DNA of 64,000 nt from Perkinsus olseni (Eukaryota > Perkinsozoa > Perkinsida > Perkinsidae), in assembly GCA_013115135.1 (NCBI GenBank), contig JABANP010000155.1, forward strand, positions 1-64,000, given 5' to 3'. The first letter of the stretch is position 1; every line of letters begins with the position of its first letter. This document shows, one piece after another, positions 21,211 to 32,990 of the stretch. The position numbers were made by a program, and so were the translations under genes. The notes beneath the pieces are model-generated. The model was not told the origin of the DNA, searched no databases, and saw only the letters and a list, made by a program, of their open reading frames with translations.

Positions 21211-22611
21211 TCACTCCGGTGGGCAGAGCCATGAACACATCCTGTCGACATACTTGTGTGGCCGCTGTGTGAGAGCTAGTAGTACTTTCTTCAAGCACAA
21301 TATGACCACCACTTGAACGGCAACACTGGTAAGGCAAACCCAAGGCCCAGGCCTGGTCACCAAACCACCCTCAAAGTTCCACACAGCCGTCAGGGTTACC
21401 GAGTGGACGACGGATAGACAGAGACAGATGAATCTGCACATTCGCCGAGCAAACGAAGAGCAGCAACCGAGCATGGCAGCAGAACCGTAGACGCAGTAGA
21501 AGAGTATGTGCAGAATGATACGCATGGCGGTGACTGTGATACCCGTGACGATGCGACCGGTGAGCATAGTAGCACAAATCATCGGGAAAGCATTAACTAG
21601 TGTTATCCTCAGGCTGTACTCATTGGCACCCCATTGGTTGAAGAGATGAGCGAAAAGCTTCTTCGCTTGCGATCGGAAGTTTTCGAAGTCGCCGTAGAGT
21701 CCCTCGATATGCTGCATGATCATGACTCTGTCTCCTTCTAGATAACACTTCAACGCTCGGGCGTCGAACCTCAAAAGATCCTGCTGGAGCTTCAACCGAG
21801 GCTTGCCGTCAATGTACAGGCAGAAATACCCCGTGCACAGGGAAAATACCAAATCAATGAGCCAGCCCGGTAGAAAGACATCGCCATCGAGAGCGGTGCG
21901 AAGGGCCCAGTAAAGCTGCTGGAAGGACATAATCCTCACTCGGTTCTCGATGATCAGAAGTGGCCAAATCTCAACATTCCGAGACGAGTCTGTTCTGAGG
22001 AAGCAGGCTAGCTCGAAGATGCACCAGAGCCTTTCATTATAATCCGCGCTCCAAAAAATGACCAACTTCTGAGACCGCTGGAGGTAGTCGCCGATGTGCT
22101 TTATCCCTTCTAGTTTCTTCGCTTCGTCGTCCTGGTGAATGCAAAATTGGTCGAAGAAGACCATGGTTCGATCCCAGCAAAGGAAACCTCCGAGTAGATA
22201 CCCGCTGAACAAAGCCAGCCACATGCCGACAAATATGACAGGCACCGGCAAATCATACAGTGTCATCGCCCAACCACACAAGCCGGCCAGCGTAAAAGCC
22301 TGTACGCTGTTATAGCGGAGCGAGAAGCATCCGTACTTCAAATAAGGGGCCGCCGACCAGGAATGACTGATGAACATATCCAAACGCTTCACTCGCCTGG
22401 ACCGTAGGAAGAGGTCGTTCTTGTGGAGTTCTCGACCGTGAGGCTTCAACGGCCAATGACGGGCAAGGTCACATGCTGCAACACCTTTGAGATCGAGTAA
22501 GCCTTGAGTGGTAGCCGTAGAGAATCCTTCCGGAGAGAGTTCATGATGGGTTTGAAACCGGGGCGTCAAGCCCGAATGAAGTTGCTCATGACCGGATGAG
22601 GACATGAACAA
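21211..22611 (-). CDS. TIR-like domain multi-pass membrane protein (466 aa), intronless
   Basis: Single frame from ATG at 22611 to the stop at 21211. The TIR-like signatures are split: residues 79-85 MFISHSW (strand A/box 1), residues 153-162 FDQFCIHQDD, residues 173-190 GDYLQRSQKLVIFWSAD, and residues 193-205 ERLWCIFELACFL (the 'S..WC..EL' box). Two hydrophobic segments, about 104-122 and 124-144, lie between the first and second boxes. More membrane segments follow at about 248-266, 335-383, 391-412 and 424-446. TIR-fold domains act in signalling or NAD cleavage, but I see no clear catalytic glutamate assignment, so enzymatic activity is not claimed. Proteins of this 'SHSW ... DQFCIHQ ... 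RLWC.FELA' type are, from memory, expanded in dinoflagellate-lineage genomes. Confidence 0.7.
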   Translation of the reverse strand: MFMSSSGHEQLHSGLTPRFQTHHELSPEGFSTATTQGLLDLKGVAACDLARHWPLKPHGRELHKNDLFLRSRRVKRLDMFISHSWSAAPYLKYGCFSLRYNSVQAFTLAGLCGWAMTLYDLPVPVIFVGMWLALFSGYLLGGFLCWDRTMVFFDQFCIHQDDEAKKLEGIKHIGDYLQRSQKLVIFWSADYNERLWCIFELACFLRTDSSRNVEIWPLLIIENRVRIMSFQQLYWALRTALDGDVFLPGWLIDLVFSLCTGYFCLYIDGKPRLKLQQDLLRFDARALKCYLEGDRVMIMQHIEGLYGDFENFRSQAKKLFAHLFNQWGANEYSLRITLVNAFPMICATMLTGRIVTGITVTAMRIILHILFYCVYGSAAMLGCCSSFARRMCRFICLCLSVVHSVTLTAVWNFEGGLVTRPGPWVCLTSVAVQVVVILCLKKVLLALTQRPHKYVDRMCSWLCPPE

Positions 22612-23646
22612 TCAACCTGACCGAACAGCAGCAGCAAGTGCCAAATTCTTCCCAGCGCTTCTCCTGAGCGCCAACGGATGTCGTCGTCTCTCCTCAGTTC
22701 TAACTTCAGAACTCGGCATAGGGAGTCGGGAGGCCAAGTACAGAGAGGGCCACGCGCTGCCTTGACGCGAATGCGGGTCGCTAGCTAATATAGCCAATCT
22801 GTCTACTTTATCTCCTGCGCACGACGTGCCGGTGTCTCCTTCTCAACGATTTCACCACAACTGAACGCGACCGAACGAAAGTGGACAACCGCGAGCAACC
22901 AACGGCCGAACTCTCAAATTTAACTGAACACTACTCAGTCGACAAGCACAGAAACATGCTCTTACACATACGGCGCGTCAATCTACAAACTTGGGCCTGT
23001 CCGCTGAGGTATTCCGGGAAAAATAATTCCGATCGTCCACTTTCAGGTTCTCCCACTCAATTTTGAAATTCTTCAGCGTGTAGTCGGCGAAGAACTCATA
23101 GTTGGCCTGAACAGGTCCCTCGTGCCCTCGGCATCCGTCAAAACAAACGCTCCCATCACGACGACAGTTCTAATACGTCGCCGAAGAGCAACAGTGGCTG
23201 GTCAGCCTAACCGACGGTACAACGAAATTTAGGTCCTAGGAAAATCCCTAGTGCAGGGTTTCCCACTGTAAATGATAAAATTTGTATCCATTGCCATCTG
23301 GGATTCTCAACGCCGCCTAATTTGATGGACCGGGGGCCGAGGCGAGAATCGATCCTTTGTTCCGCCCTATGTGCCGATCGTCTTGTGCATGCGTGCATAG
23401 CGAAATGCCCTCGACACAGTAAGCTTAGTAGAACTAGGCAGAAAGAGTTCACACGCCTTCCCGTCTTGGGCTATCTAGAAGCAACATCGGAGAAGCTACC
23501 ATCCACACACCGAGATTCGCTCATTTTTTGGAGTTTTTACCACACATGGGGACCAATGCTCCACATATATTATACCAGCGGTACCACAAAAACGGGTCGA
23601 TCTGACTGATCCGAAAAACTGTCGATTACGAATGGAAATTTCATAT
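22612..23646. other. Intergenic, no gene recognised
   Basis: Sequence upstream of the TIR-like gene and downstream of the next minus-strand gene. It has short frames only. Confidence 0.4.
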
Positions 23647-25570
23647 TTAATAAAATGACACCGTATACCTCAACCCACAGTAGATGGGAAGACTTTCGAA
23701 AGCGTAGTCGTATGACCACTGCTGCCCTTGCACTCGCTGTACTACCTCCCGGACAAAGTAAGCCTTCCCCAAGTCAGTGCCGGTCGGTGGCTCCCCGTCG
23801 ACAGCCCTCAAGCGCATCATCCTCATGAAGTCGTTCGGGGTCATTAATCTCAAGTTGACGTTGCTTGGCAACAGCCCCAGACGCTGGAAGACTCTTCCGA
23901 CGAATCCTGACCAGAGACATCGAGTCCGAGACGCAGCCCGATCACCATACGACAAAGAACTCATATACTGACAGAAGCGGGGTGAACCCAGAATTGCCAC
24001 CAGCGATAGGAAAAAACATCGGTGAGGAGGCACAGCGCCTTATCACGGGAAGAACGCCATTCTTCCCAGAATACGTGCAGTGCTTCAGGCACAGCACGTT
24101 TTACGGGTGAAACTCCAGTGAAGTCGGGGCAGCGGCCCGCGCCCACTAGTTCTCCGAGCGTATAGACTCCGAACAGGTACCGCTGTGGCCCCCCTATAAC
24201 TACCAGCATCATGAGACAGCGATCCTTTCATCAATCCACAATCATCCTCCACTCCAAGTTCTTGCAACTCGTGGACAGCCTTCTCCCTTGATGGCTTCAA
24301 GGTGTCCTCAAGCCGAGATTTCGCCGTCGGATCCTCAGTCAAATCAATAACCTGTTTAGTAGAAGCCTTAACGACCAGTTCGGCGTTGCACCACTTTCAC
24401 TCCAAGTCGAAAACGTGACAACGATCAAAATACCCTCTTCGAGAGTTGCACAGTAGGAAGTTTCGTCCTAAATATTTTTCGAGAAGTTTTCGATAAAAAA
24501 CAGAAATTTTGATTTATGAGATAGTCTGCCAAATTTCATGCGACTAACATCGCGGTACACTACACCTTCTCGAGTAAAAATTTTCCGCCTCAAGTTCGAG
24601 AAGTCTGATCCTAACTCCAATATCCTCTTTAAGGTCCAAACAAAACGAAAATCAAATGAGATGATAATTTCGTTCCCGAAAAAATCAAGGAAGGCAAGTT
24701 CGTATTGTGCGTTCCGGGTACGATCCGAGGCCCCGAGTTCAAAAATACTTTCCAAATCAGATGACTCAACGAAAACGGTCCCGACACTACCTCCCTCATT
24801 TCGTTAATCATCTCCTTCAGGTCGTGCCGTCTGTGGGACTTCTCCAGCTCCCTCGATATCTGCTTCACGATCGGATCGTCCCCAAGCGACTCCGGCCCTC
24901 CCCTCCGGTGCCACATGTCGTTCCACCGCCTCAACACGTCACTATACGGCAGAGCGTTGGTGAGCTGCTCCTCCCTGACAGCCCCTGATGACGGTCGGAA
25001 GACTCCCTCTAACCTCATCCGAGCACTGCAGTTTCCGTACAGCCACATAACTAACTCTGTAGTCGGCCAAAACCTCTCCGTAGAGCTCCGGTCCCTCCGC
25101 GAAGTGTACCCAGCAGTCCGGTCCCTTCGACACACGATGCCAATACGGTTCCACCCCTCACCGACCGCTCTTCCCAACAACAGCGTCTTGATGTAGAACA
25201 GCAAGGCCAAGGGCCAATGCAACGCTTCCGGGTCGTAGCAGACTACGATGAGATCACCATCAGCCAGGGCCAGCTCCAGTAGATAGTCTGTTTCCATTCC
25301 CCATGCCTTGCCGTAAAAGGGCGTATCTCCCGTAAAATTATTCCTTTGTTTGATGTAAAATCTTTTCCGTCTCCACACGACGCATTCCCAGGCAACCAAG
25401 TACAGCAGAAAAGGCGAAGCGATGACGAACCTCCTGACGCGCTTGTTCCGGAAGAAGCTGTAGCTGCCGAATCGCTGTGCTCGGGACTCTATAGACTCCC
25501 GCGGACCGGAACGGTAGTAATTGCCGGCGCCAGAGAACAGACGGCGACCTGCCAAGAACCGGCGGAACAT
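23647..25570 (-). CDS. Possible papain-like (C92/YiiX-type) protein with mitochondrial-like N-terminus, multi-exon
   Basis: ATG at 25570 opens a long first exon to about 24792. Residues 1-24 are Arg-rich and acid-free (MFRRFLAGRRLFSGAG), like a mitochondrial presequence. Residues 48-66 form a membrane helix. Residues 103-110 ADGDLIVV resemble the GDL motif that opens permuted papain-like amidases, and GWNRIGIV at 139-146 sits where W-x-H-x-G-I is expected, with Arg replacing the catalytic His. Downstream exons near 24350-24220 (KQVIDLTEDPTAKSRLEDTL) and 23905-23650 (DFVGRVFQRLGLLP ... MTPNDFM) resemble the C-terminal 'CSELVA..L..LGLL ... TP.DF' part. The joining of these exons into one gene is inferred, and the family call is tentative. 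If right, the protein may be catalytically inactive. Confidence 0.35.
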
Positions 25571-25944
25571 AAATAACTGCTTCGCTCCGCTAGATCATCT
25601 CCCACTTCCCACTCAATGCTACTAAGAATAGGAAACAAATATCTTTCACGCGGATGGTCCTCAACAGTAGCTCCACTGAGTCGGTATATATACTACAGCC
25701 AAACAAGCCCTAACATCACCGTTATCGGTGACAAAACTGTAACAATGCGATTCTCGCACAGAGAAGGATACTCACGCACAGCAAAGATTCCGCGGATACC
25801 ATTGAAGATTCGCTACACGATCCGGTCCAATCGCTCCAACTGGCGTTCCGGACTGTCTTCCTTCTTTGTCCGGTGATGGTTGATTCCGCCGGCTCGCCAT
25901 CGTCTCCATGTCGACTCCTGCAGCGGTACTATCCTCATCCGTCG

Positions 25945-26970
25945 TCACTGACGAGTATTCGTCCTTCTTTTTGCTCTGGAATTCGCAAGCTTCAGCCTCG
26001 AGTACCATATTACAGCGGAAGTACATATGCCAATGCCAAGCCAGTTAAATCGACTAAGGGAGTTGCCAAAAATGTAGCAGGAAACCGCGATAACAACAAC
26101 TCTCTTGAGGCCGTTAAGGACCGAGTGGCTCACCGGCGACAAAACGTGCAGCACTGACAGAGAGCTCAGGTGCTGCGTGACCATCACAACAGAATACAGG
26201 GCGAGAGCCAGAGCCGTCCGAGCGTCGAAGGGGTTGCCAATACTACCATCTCTGATCTTGGGAGCATCTCTAAACAGCCATACCGGGAAGAACATGCAGG
26301 CCGCGACCGTCCGAGAGACCGAAAAAATCATACTCTTGCTGATCTCGCGGTCATTCCGCCACACTTTCTTCATGTTAATACCATTAATCGCCGTACACAC
26401 GGTGCCACACAGGGCGAGAGTAACTCCGGCGACTGTGGAGGGCTCCAGCTGGTCGGCAACCTTCGGCCCGCCTCCCTTCATGGTGCCCATCACCACTCCC
26501 ACAACGATCAGCACCAGCGCGAGGGAGCCATCTTAGAGGTTATGTGCTCTCCCAAAAACAGGCCCGACAGTACCGCTGAGATCAACGGCTGAGTGGCCTT
26601 GGCTGTATGGATGGTCGACACGTGAGCATAGGTGAGCGAAATCCGATGAAGTAAAGAAGCTCCTGTTGCAAAAACGGAAATGACCAGCAGAGCCTTCCAG
26701 TGGTCACGATAAATCTGCCGCGACTTAGCGTCTCTTTTCAGCAGCATAACGGCCGGCACAGCATCGACCATCGTCAGCGTCAAGGGTGAGATCTTGTAGA
26801 AAGATACCAGCCTCTTTGCAGAACGTGTTAGAGAAGGTCGCCGCTGCGTACCATAGTAAGACCATCAGTGTGGTCTTCACCGTTTGGGACTCCACAGGGA
26901 CCGCCGGTACGCGGCTGAGTTTAATACAGTGTCGTAGAGGAAAGTAACGATGCCGCCATTTGTAGTCCAT
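25945..26970 (-). CDS. Drug/metabolite-transporter superfamily member, triose-phosphate/nucleotide-sugar transporter (TPT) type
   Basis: ATG at 26970. Successive parts read TVKTTLMVLLWYAAATFSNT, then ISPLTLTMVDAVPAVMLL, HVSTIHTAKATQPLISAVLS, GEHITS, LALVLIVVGVVMGT, AGVTLALCGTVCTAINGI and HVLSPVSHSVLNGLKRVVVI, with a C-terminal Arg/Lys tail (RAKRRTNTRQ). About nine to ten hydrophobic helices and the 'ATQPL.SA..S.L.LGE' and 'SP...S..N..K' signatures are typical of TPT/NST antiporters of plastid or Golgi membranes. The frame slips once at an AAA run (near 26820) and once near 26530, both fixable by one base at a homopolymer. Substrate not predictable by eye. No introns are required. Confidence 0.75.
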
Positions 26971-26999
26971 CCGCTACCGCTGAACAATCAATGCCAAAA

Positions 27000-28429
27000 C
27001 TGACAAGGACACAATAGAGCCCTCCACTTCGCATGCTTGGGTCCTCAAGCGTCCAAGCGGAAGTTATTATCGGCTTTTGAAGAACCGATGAATCGACGGA
27101 TCAGCGTTTCTCCGCGCCATCCGACTGTTATACAGCGTCAGGCCGCAGATCTACCCTACTCATATACCCTGTCGAAGTTTTAACTCCAAACTCTTTTACG
27201 GCTACGAGAAACGGAAATTATTCGACTTTAGCCAAGAAAAATGCACATTCCTTCTAGCATAGACTGGCATCAGTTTCACTACGAGGAGCTCAACTGATCC
27301 AGTACTGCTTTCTTTGTTGTCCGAGAACTGCGGCGGTTTCATCATTCATCATGCCCCACTCGACGCGGAATCGACGCTGAACCAACTTTGCCATTCCGAG
27401 ATCGACCCCAACGCTTCAGATTATGACCGCTAAAGACTCCCTCGGCCAATTGGTATAGCCCGTGTCACTTCGTTGCTGATTTAGATTGCATCGAGTACCA
27501 ACGGGACACTATCTCACGGGCTGAGACTGCTTCGAGGAGCAAGTTAACAGCTTCACACGCACAGGGCTCGAGAGTGCGGAGAGAATCGACCTCGAGGCTG
27601 AGAAAGGATCATGTAAAGACTAATTTTAGGTGTGCCCCAGCGTTTCAAGATGAGCTTAGTAAACGACCGATACGACAGTATGTGCCACGAGTAAGCGTCA
27701 CTAGAACATCATGATAAGATCGATTGACAGTGTTTGACGGAGTGATATTGTTGATAGCAATCATGATGGTCGTAGGTGAAGTTATGCATATTTGGCTCGA
27801 CCAAGATATAACGTTAGGTGACTCCGCCGTCGACTGATTTGACAAAGAGGTAAAACGAACGAGGTGCTTGAAGTCTCTCTAAAGTATATTCTGTCGGATA
27901 TGTAACTCCTAGTAGTGTTAGCCCTGCTTGTGACTTCAACGACACTATCTCGGAGCGACAGCGCAAAGCTTTGGTCTCTCTGCCGTGTTAAACAAAACCA
28001 CTGTTAACTTGTTAGGATATTCCAAGTGTTCTTAGGCTCAGTAATGGCAAAGGTTGGCATCATCGTGTTCAGCCAAGCGTTCATAGAAAAAAGTTGATCA
28101 TCATAGCCTGTTCTCGTTGTTAATATCAGTAAAAAATACTGTCAAATGAGGTCTCAGCACTCCACCGTCTTCGGTAGTCAGCTGTCCCTATCTAATGCTT
28201 ATCATCATTATCATTCATCGGAGTGTTCGAGGTTTTTCGGCACCACTACAAGTACAGCGTCAAGTGTGGCTTCCTAACCACGATTATCAAGCACTCTAGG
28301 CTACCTCTGGAAGGCCTTCTTTAAAACGATTATGATCAACGTTCCAGCCGTGGCAAGATAGCCCCTCATCAGTCATTGTTAGACGAGAATGTAATGGTTA
28401 CACGACTTTTCAGAGCTCACAGCTAAAAT
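27000..28429. other. Intergenic, no gene recognised
   Basis: AT-richer than its surroundings, with only short frames on both strands. Nothing recognisable was found. Confidence 0.45.
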
Positions 28430-29130
28430 CTGATATCGATTACTAGGGCGAGCGAGAAATTGCTGAGAGTAGCGCACGCCCGGAGGTGCATATTCAGCAC
28501 GTCTGGGTGGTACCCTCCCGAAGTACGAAGGAAATGATCTTCACTGCTGCCCGCAAGCTCGTAATAAGGGTGGGGGGTTGACGTATCTTGTTATCATTCT
28601 AGGCTTTCATAAGAGAGGTCCTATCAAGCCTTTAGCTGACCAGGTCCACACGAGTCGCCCTGCCGTGACCAACTCGGCGAAGCGCACGTTCTTTAGCCGC
28701 TCTCGCCAGAGGATGGCCCACAACCTCGAGGACCACTTCGACTTGGCAGAATACATGATGAAGTGACAGGCTCCTACCATCAGTCGTGGCGATTTTGCAC
28801 TTTTTTCATCAGAATGCACAACCCTATGTCGGAGTACCTGTACTGGATCGCTGGCTTCGTCAGTGGCCTACACGGCATTCTCCCTTTACTTCACTCCAAC
28901 TACTACTTCAGCGGTATGTTCCTGCCGAGAGACAACGGTAAGCCATTCGCCCATTACCGGCCGATCAAGCAGTCTGTCCACGATCAGATAATACCCAGCT
29001 TTGCGATGATTCGTGGTAAGAATTGGTGGATTTGTGGTATTGATGAAGATGACGATGATAATTTTCTCTATAGAACAGATAGGGGCGTGAAGCCTCTGTC
29101 CATTGATGATCGTAGTACTACTCGTATTGT
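28430..29130 (+). CDS. Hypothetical multi-exon protein, 5' and 3' ends not resolved
   Basis: Three exons share one frame through in-phase GT-AG introns: about 28446-28570 (EIAESSARPEVHIQHVWVVP ... RKLVIR), 28609-28763 (GFHKRGPIKPLADQVHTSRP ... DLAEYMM) and 28812-28940 (MHNPMSEYLYWIAGFVSGLH ... MFLPRDNG). The third exon holds a probable membrane helix (YLYWIAGFVSGLHGILPLL). No family is recognised. Upstream exons and the stop are uncertain, and sequence to about 29167 stays open. Confidence 0.35.
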
Positions 29131-29251
29131 GACAATTCTAGCGGAGGGCATGTTTTTAGGCTTTTGACTTATCAGCGTTGCGTTGGGAGTGTTGTCCACG
29201 ATTCGGGGGATTTGTGGTAGTGGTTGAGGCTCGTCGCTTGTTGTTGTTCAA

Positions 29252-30860
29252 ATGCCTAAGTCTAAGCGCAATCAAGTCGTCAATTTGACGAAGGTCTCCA
29301 AGAGGCAGACTCGAGAGAGGAAGGACAAGACCATCGAGGAGATTCGCGAGTGTCTCGAGAAGTTCAGGTAGTGCCACTTCCTGCTTACCACTGGCTCAGT
29401 GAGGGTACGGCTGAGTGATGATCTCTTCTGCGATCCGCCTGAATCATCACGACAATCTGTTCCTTGGCTTGATGAACAGGGCATTTTCAACGGGCTAAAC
29501 TGATCCCCCATAGAGAGGTTCATCGGTGATGCTATTCTAAACCGTACTGTCGGCGTTGGACTCTAAACTCACGCACACAATCTGTTTTCATCATATCTCA
29601 TCGTCAGTCAGGATTGACTATGGCCGATGGGGTCGAGGGATAAATAGGAAAGTTTCCGGCGATGGTCTGTGCGACCTTCGAGATGGTGTTCGCGTATCCT
29701 CACAGGTTCGCCTACGTATTGAAGCTCGAAAATCAGCGCAACAATCTGCTCAAGGGTCTTAGAGATGATCTCAAACCCGGTACGACCTCCCGCCGACACT
29801 CGCCTCATCACAGGAAAATCCGTTGGTGTCAGGCCGATTGTTCTGTGGAAGGAACAAAGTCATGCAGGTGGCTTTGGGAGTGGATCCAGAATCGGAATCC
29901 CAGGATGGTGAGTCCTGGGGATGGTCGCTTGGGCTGCTTCGTGCCAGTATCTATCGCGATGGTGGCGTTCGGGTGGCGTTCCTCTTCCCTAGTGGTCCCT
30001 TTGGGATGGCATAGGTGATGGTTTCTCAGGTATCCATGCTCTATCCGCGCACGTTAGCGGTGAGGTTGGTTTGCTGCTCACCGATATGACGGCGGAGCAG
30101 GTCACGGTAGGAGAGTGGTAGCAATCCGCAGACCAACATCTCGTCGTTTCAGGACATTCTGGCCAACCACGAGCAGGCTAACTTCGCTCGAAGCGGATGC
30201 ATTTCCACTGCTGATATCACATTGGTGAGAAGAGCGTCGCTTGGTCAGTCGGGCGAGGACTTGTGGACTTTTCAGGAGGCCGGCGACGATGCGCTGTCGC
30301 GATTCCCTCACAGCCAGGAGCCCTTCCTTCGGAAACTTGGTCTACCTACGCTCCTCGTTAACGGCAAGATCCGTTTGATGGGCGACTATGAAGTGTGCAA
30401 GACTGGCAAAGTAGGGAAGGGCCATGGCCTTCAACCCCTAGGTCGTGAGTTCCATCCCCGCATCTTTTACAGGCATTGACCCCAGAGCAGTGCCAGCTGG
30501 TGAAGCTCCTCGGCATCCCCATGGCCGTATTCCGTGTATCGATGGCTGCCCAGTGGTCAAAGGAAGACGGCCAATGTAGTACCAGTAGTAGTGGTAGTAG
30601 TAGGCCCGCTCGGAAGGATGCTATGAATGAAGCGCAATGGCATAAATTTACTGTGATTCGAGACGCGCACGTCCCCTGATGGATATAAGCGCTTATTGAT
30701 TGACTGAGTAGTAATACTGGTAATAGTGGTAGTAGTAGCCCGGTTGCCCCTTTGTTGTCACTTGGTCGTATTAGGCACGGTTTTCGAGGAAGAGGAGGAA
30801 GGCTCGATGGAAGTTGACGATGGCCTGTCCGGTCCTCCTCCAGTAGAGGCCACTGCCTAA
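29252..30860 (+). CDS. MRT4: mRNA turnover protein 4 homologue (MRT4/MRTO4), ribosome assembly factor
   Basis: Paralogue of ribosomal protein uL10/P0 that binds pre-60S particles in the nucleolus before P0 replaces it. Exons: 29252-29367 ([20 protein letters not shown], the family's invariant start), 29706-29779 ([20 protein letters not shown]), 29833-29907 ([16 protein letters not shown], the hallmark core), 30030-30116 ([19 protein letters not shown]), a next exon with [15 protein letters not shown], then about 30273-30409 ([33 protein letters not shown]), about 30472-30574 ([14 protein letters not shown]) and 30777-30860, ending in an acidic tail ([14 protein letters not shown]). Introns are mostly 45-60 bp apart from the first and last. 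The order and length agree with the whole family, and no key block is missing. The 3' intron contains an AGT-rich tract. Confidence 0.9.
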
Positions 30861-31128
30861 TAACCCTCCCCTAATCACGTCAATCATCTACTAACATCGT
30901 ACCTATCGTTACTACATTGTTGTATATTACCCTACTCAGTGGTGATGCGCCTCACAACAACTTCCTCGATAATCACCGCTTTCTATTCACTATGTCCTTG
31001 GGTTCAAGTTGTCATTCCAACCAATCGGTCGCTACCGTCCTCGGGCGCGCTTTTGTCGGTAGCAAACTGACCTCAGCCTGTCTCGTCTGGCAATTCCGTC
31101 TCTTGTGCATCAAAGCCGATACTGCATC

Positions 31129-31626
31129 ATGGTCGGGGTACACCTACTAGCCGGTCTCCTCTGGGTTACGTCTGTTGGGACATCGGCCGCTGGTGGGTCG
31201 GCTGGTGGTGAACGCTTTCACGAATCGTCACCTCTTGACAACCTTCGTTCAACATCAAGAAGGTCAAAGAGGCGAAGCAGCAGTCTGGAGGCAGACCCGA
31301 ACCTACGCAGCGCGTCGCTCGATGGTACCTACGTGCGTGACCCACCGGATGAAACGAGGGTTACACTGTCGGTCGTGACCGCGAATGACGGGGAGAAGCA
31401 TGCCACCATCACGTCATTGGCCAACGGCATCCATCCCTTGACTTGCACCTCTCGGCTAGTCCCTTCCGCGGACCATGCCACATGCTTCAGGTTGGTACCT
31501 GCCGAGGGGACATATGCGTCTAGCCTTCGTTTCTGTCCCGACGAAAGCGGTAGTTTTGATGTTATTGGTGAGAACGTGAGCTACAAGCTGGTCCGGTACA
31601 CTCGGAAGCGGCCAAAGCCTGGTTAA
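31129..31626 (+). CDS. Family B secreted protein, single-domain member
   Basis: Single-exon frame from ATG 31129 to TAA 31624-31626. The N-terminus is a signal peptide (MVGVHLLAGLLWVTSVGTSA). A basic Ser/Arg-rich linker follows (RSTSRRSKRRSSS), a possible processing site. The C-terminal ~100 residues form a beta-rich domain: DGTYVRD, VTLSVVTANDGEKHATITS, NGIHPLT, CFRLVPAEGTYASSLRFCPD and ENVSYKLV. The same domain is found in the C-terminal half of the protein at 33.0-34.1 kb, with conserved cysteines in CFRL and RFCPD. The function is unknown. It lies head to tail with that gene. Confidence 0.75.
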   Translation: MVGVHLLAGLLWVTSVGTSAAGGSAGGERFHESSPLDNLRSTSRRSKRRSSSLEADPNLRSASLDGTYVRDPPDETRVTLSVVTANDGEKHATITSLANGIHPLTCTSRLVPSADHATCFRLVPAEGTYASSLRFCPDESGSFDVIGENVSYKLVRYTRKRPKPG

Positions 31627-32990
31627 ACTCGACATCTGTTAGAACTGCCAGGGCTCGGATGTGCGTCACAACACTTTGACGAAGTTGAGCTTTTATTATT
31701 GTTATATACAGTATCCAGTTGTGGCCTACGGGCGTTTGATCTGCATGCTCTTGGCGAGTGTCCATCTATCAATTATTGTCGTTGTTATTGACTGTTGAGC
31801 TCGGGAGAACGAGGAGATCTCGCAGGGGAAGTGCAAAAAGATTATCGATTCACCATTCGTATATGAACTCGATGGGATGATACCTGAGTATCCTAAGTTC
31901 CCATGTCACGATCCGGATTCGGTGCTCGGGTAGCCTCCGGTGGTTGATGACAATCATGCCCCTCAGTAGTGTCGTATTTTCTCTCGACAAGGGCACCGTG
32001 GTTTATCTTGTATAAGGAAGATCTTTTGGTGAAAAAATCCAGTCGAATTTCAAAAAAATATCTAGGAAAATGGAAAAATTGGAGTTATTGATAACCCTAG
32101 TAGACTTGAACCGAGCTGGTTGTAGTCTCCCTCTTATACGTCGGCGAATGAGCCCTTGTGGTCCAACCCATTCGCTGAGCTCCTCTAGCGATCGAACTTG
32201 CAGCTCGTATGGGCCCTTCCTTGGGTTGCCGAGGACCTGCAGAGGGAGTAGAGGGATACTCCTCATCCATCCCAGTCACCTTCACAACCACGTGTTTGGT
32301 CACATTAGGCCGCCCATCGTGCATTTCGGGGGAGTGTGTGTGTGAGCTTTTCCCGTCAACCCAGTTGGGTTTTCTACGGGATTTGCCGCCAAAAATAGAA
32401 AAAGAAGGTTAACTATCTCAGGACATACAACAGAATAGCACACGTCCAGGTCGGTGGTCGTTGAAAGAGAATGGTAACAGAGCAATTGTAACAGTTTATG
32501 GTACATGCATACATACGATCCTTTTTTCTTTTTTTTCGGGGGAGTACTAGCGATAAGGAAGAATTGGAGCAGCATTTGTGTCGGTACTTCAACTACATTC
32601 TCAGTCAATTTTTTACCATGGCCGATGGATGGGTCCTCGTGGGCTTCCGTGAGCGGGAATAATACAGCCTCACTGGGTGGCACTGTCGAGCTTGCCAATC
32701 GGCCTCGAGAGATTCCGGCTCAGATTTTTTACGGGCGTTTTGCCGGTTTGTGAAGCTCCTCGCAGTCCCAAGGGTAGTGGAAGCCTTGGTGGCCTCGGCT
32801 ATGATCCTCCGCTGAGCGGAGTCCGCTCCGCTCCATTTTATATCGTGCACGCGCAACCTTGAGATACGCTAACAGGGATCTACGGGGTCTTGGTGGTCAT
32901 TTGACTCACCGGGCGCGCGCGTAAAAATAGTTAAGAACCATCTCCCGTCTCGTCTCATATTTCCATCCCTTCTGCATCCACCATCCAGCC
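31627..32990. other. Intergenic between the family B genes
   Basis: A short open stretch after an AG at about 31828 (GKCKKIIDSPFVYELDG, stop near 31933) could be an isolated exon or decayed gene piece. Further on are a T-rich tract near 32520 and a purine/pyrimidine-rich promoter-like stretch before 32990. No gene is supported. Confidence 0.4.
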
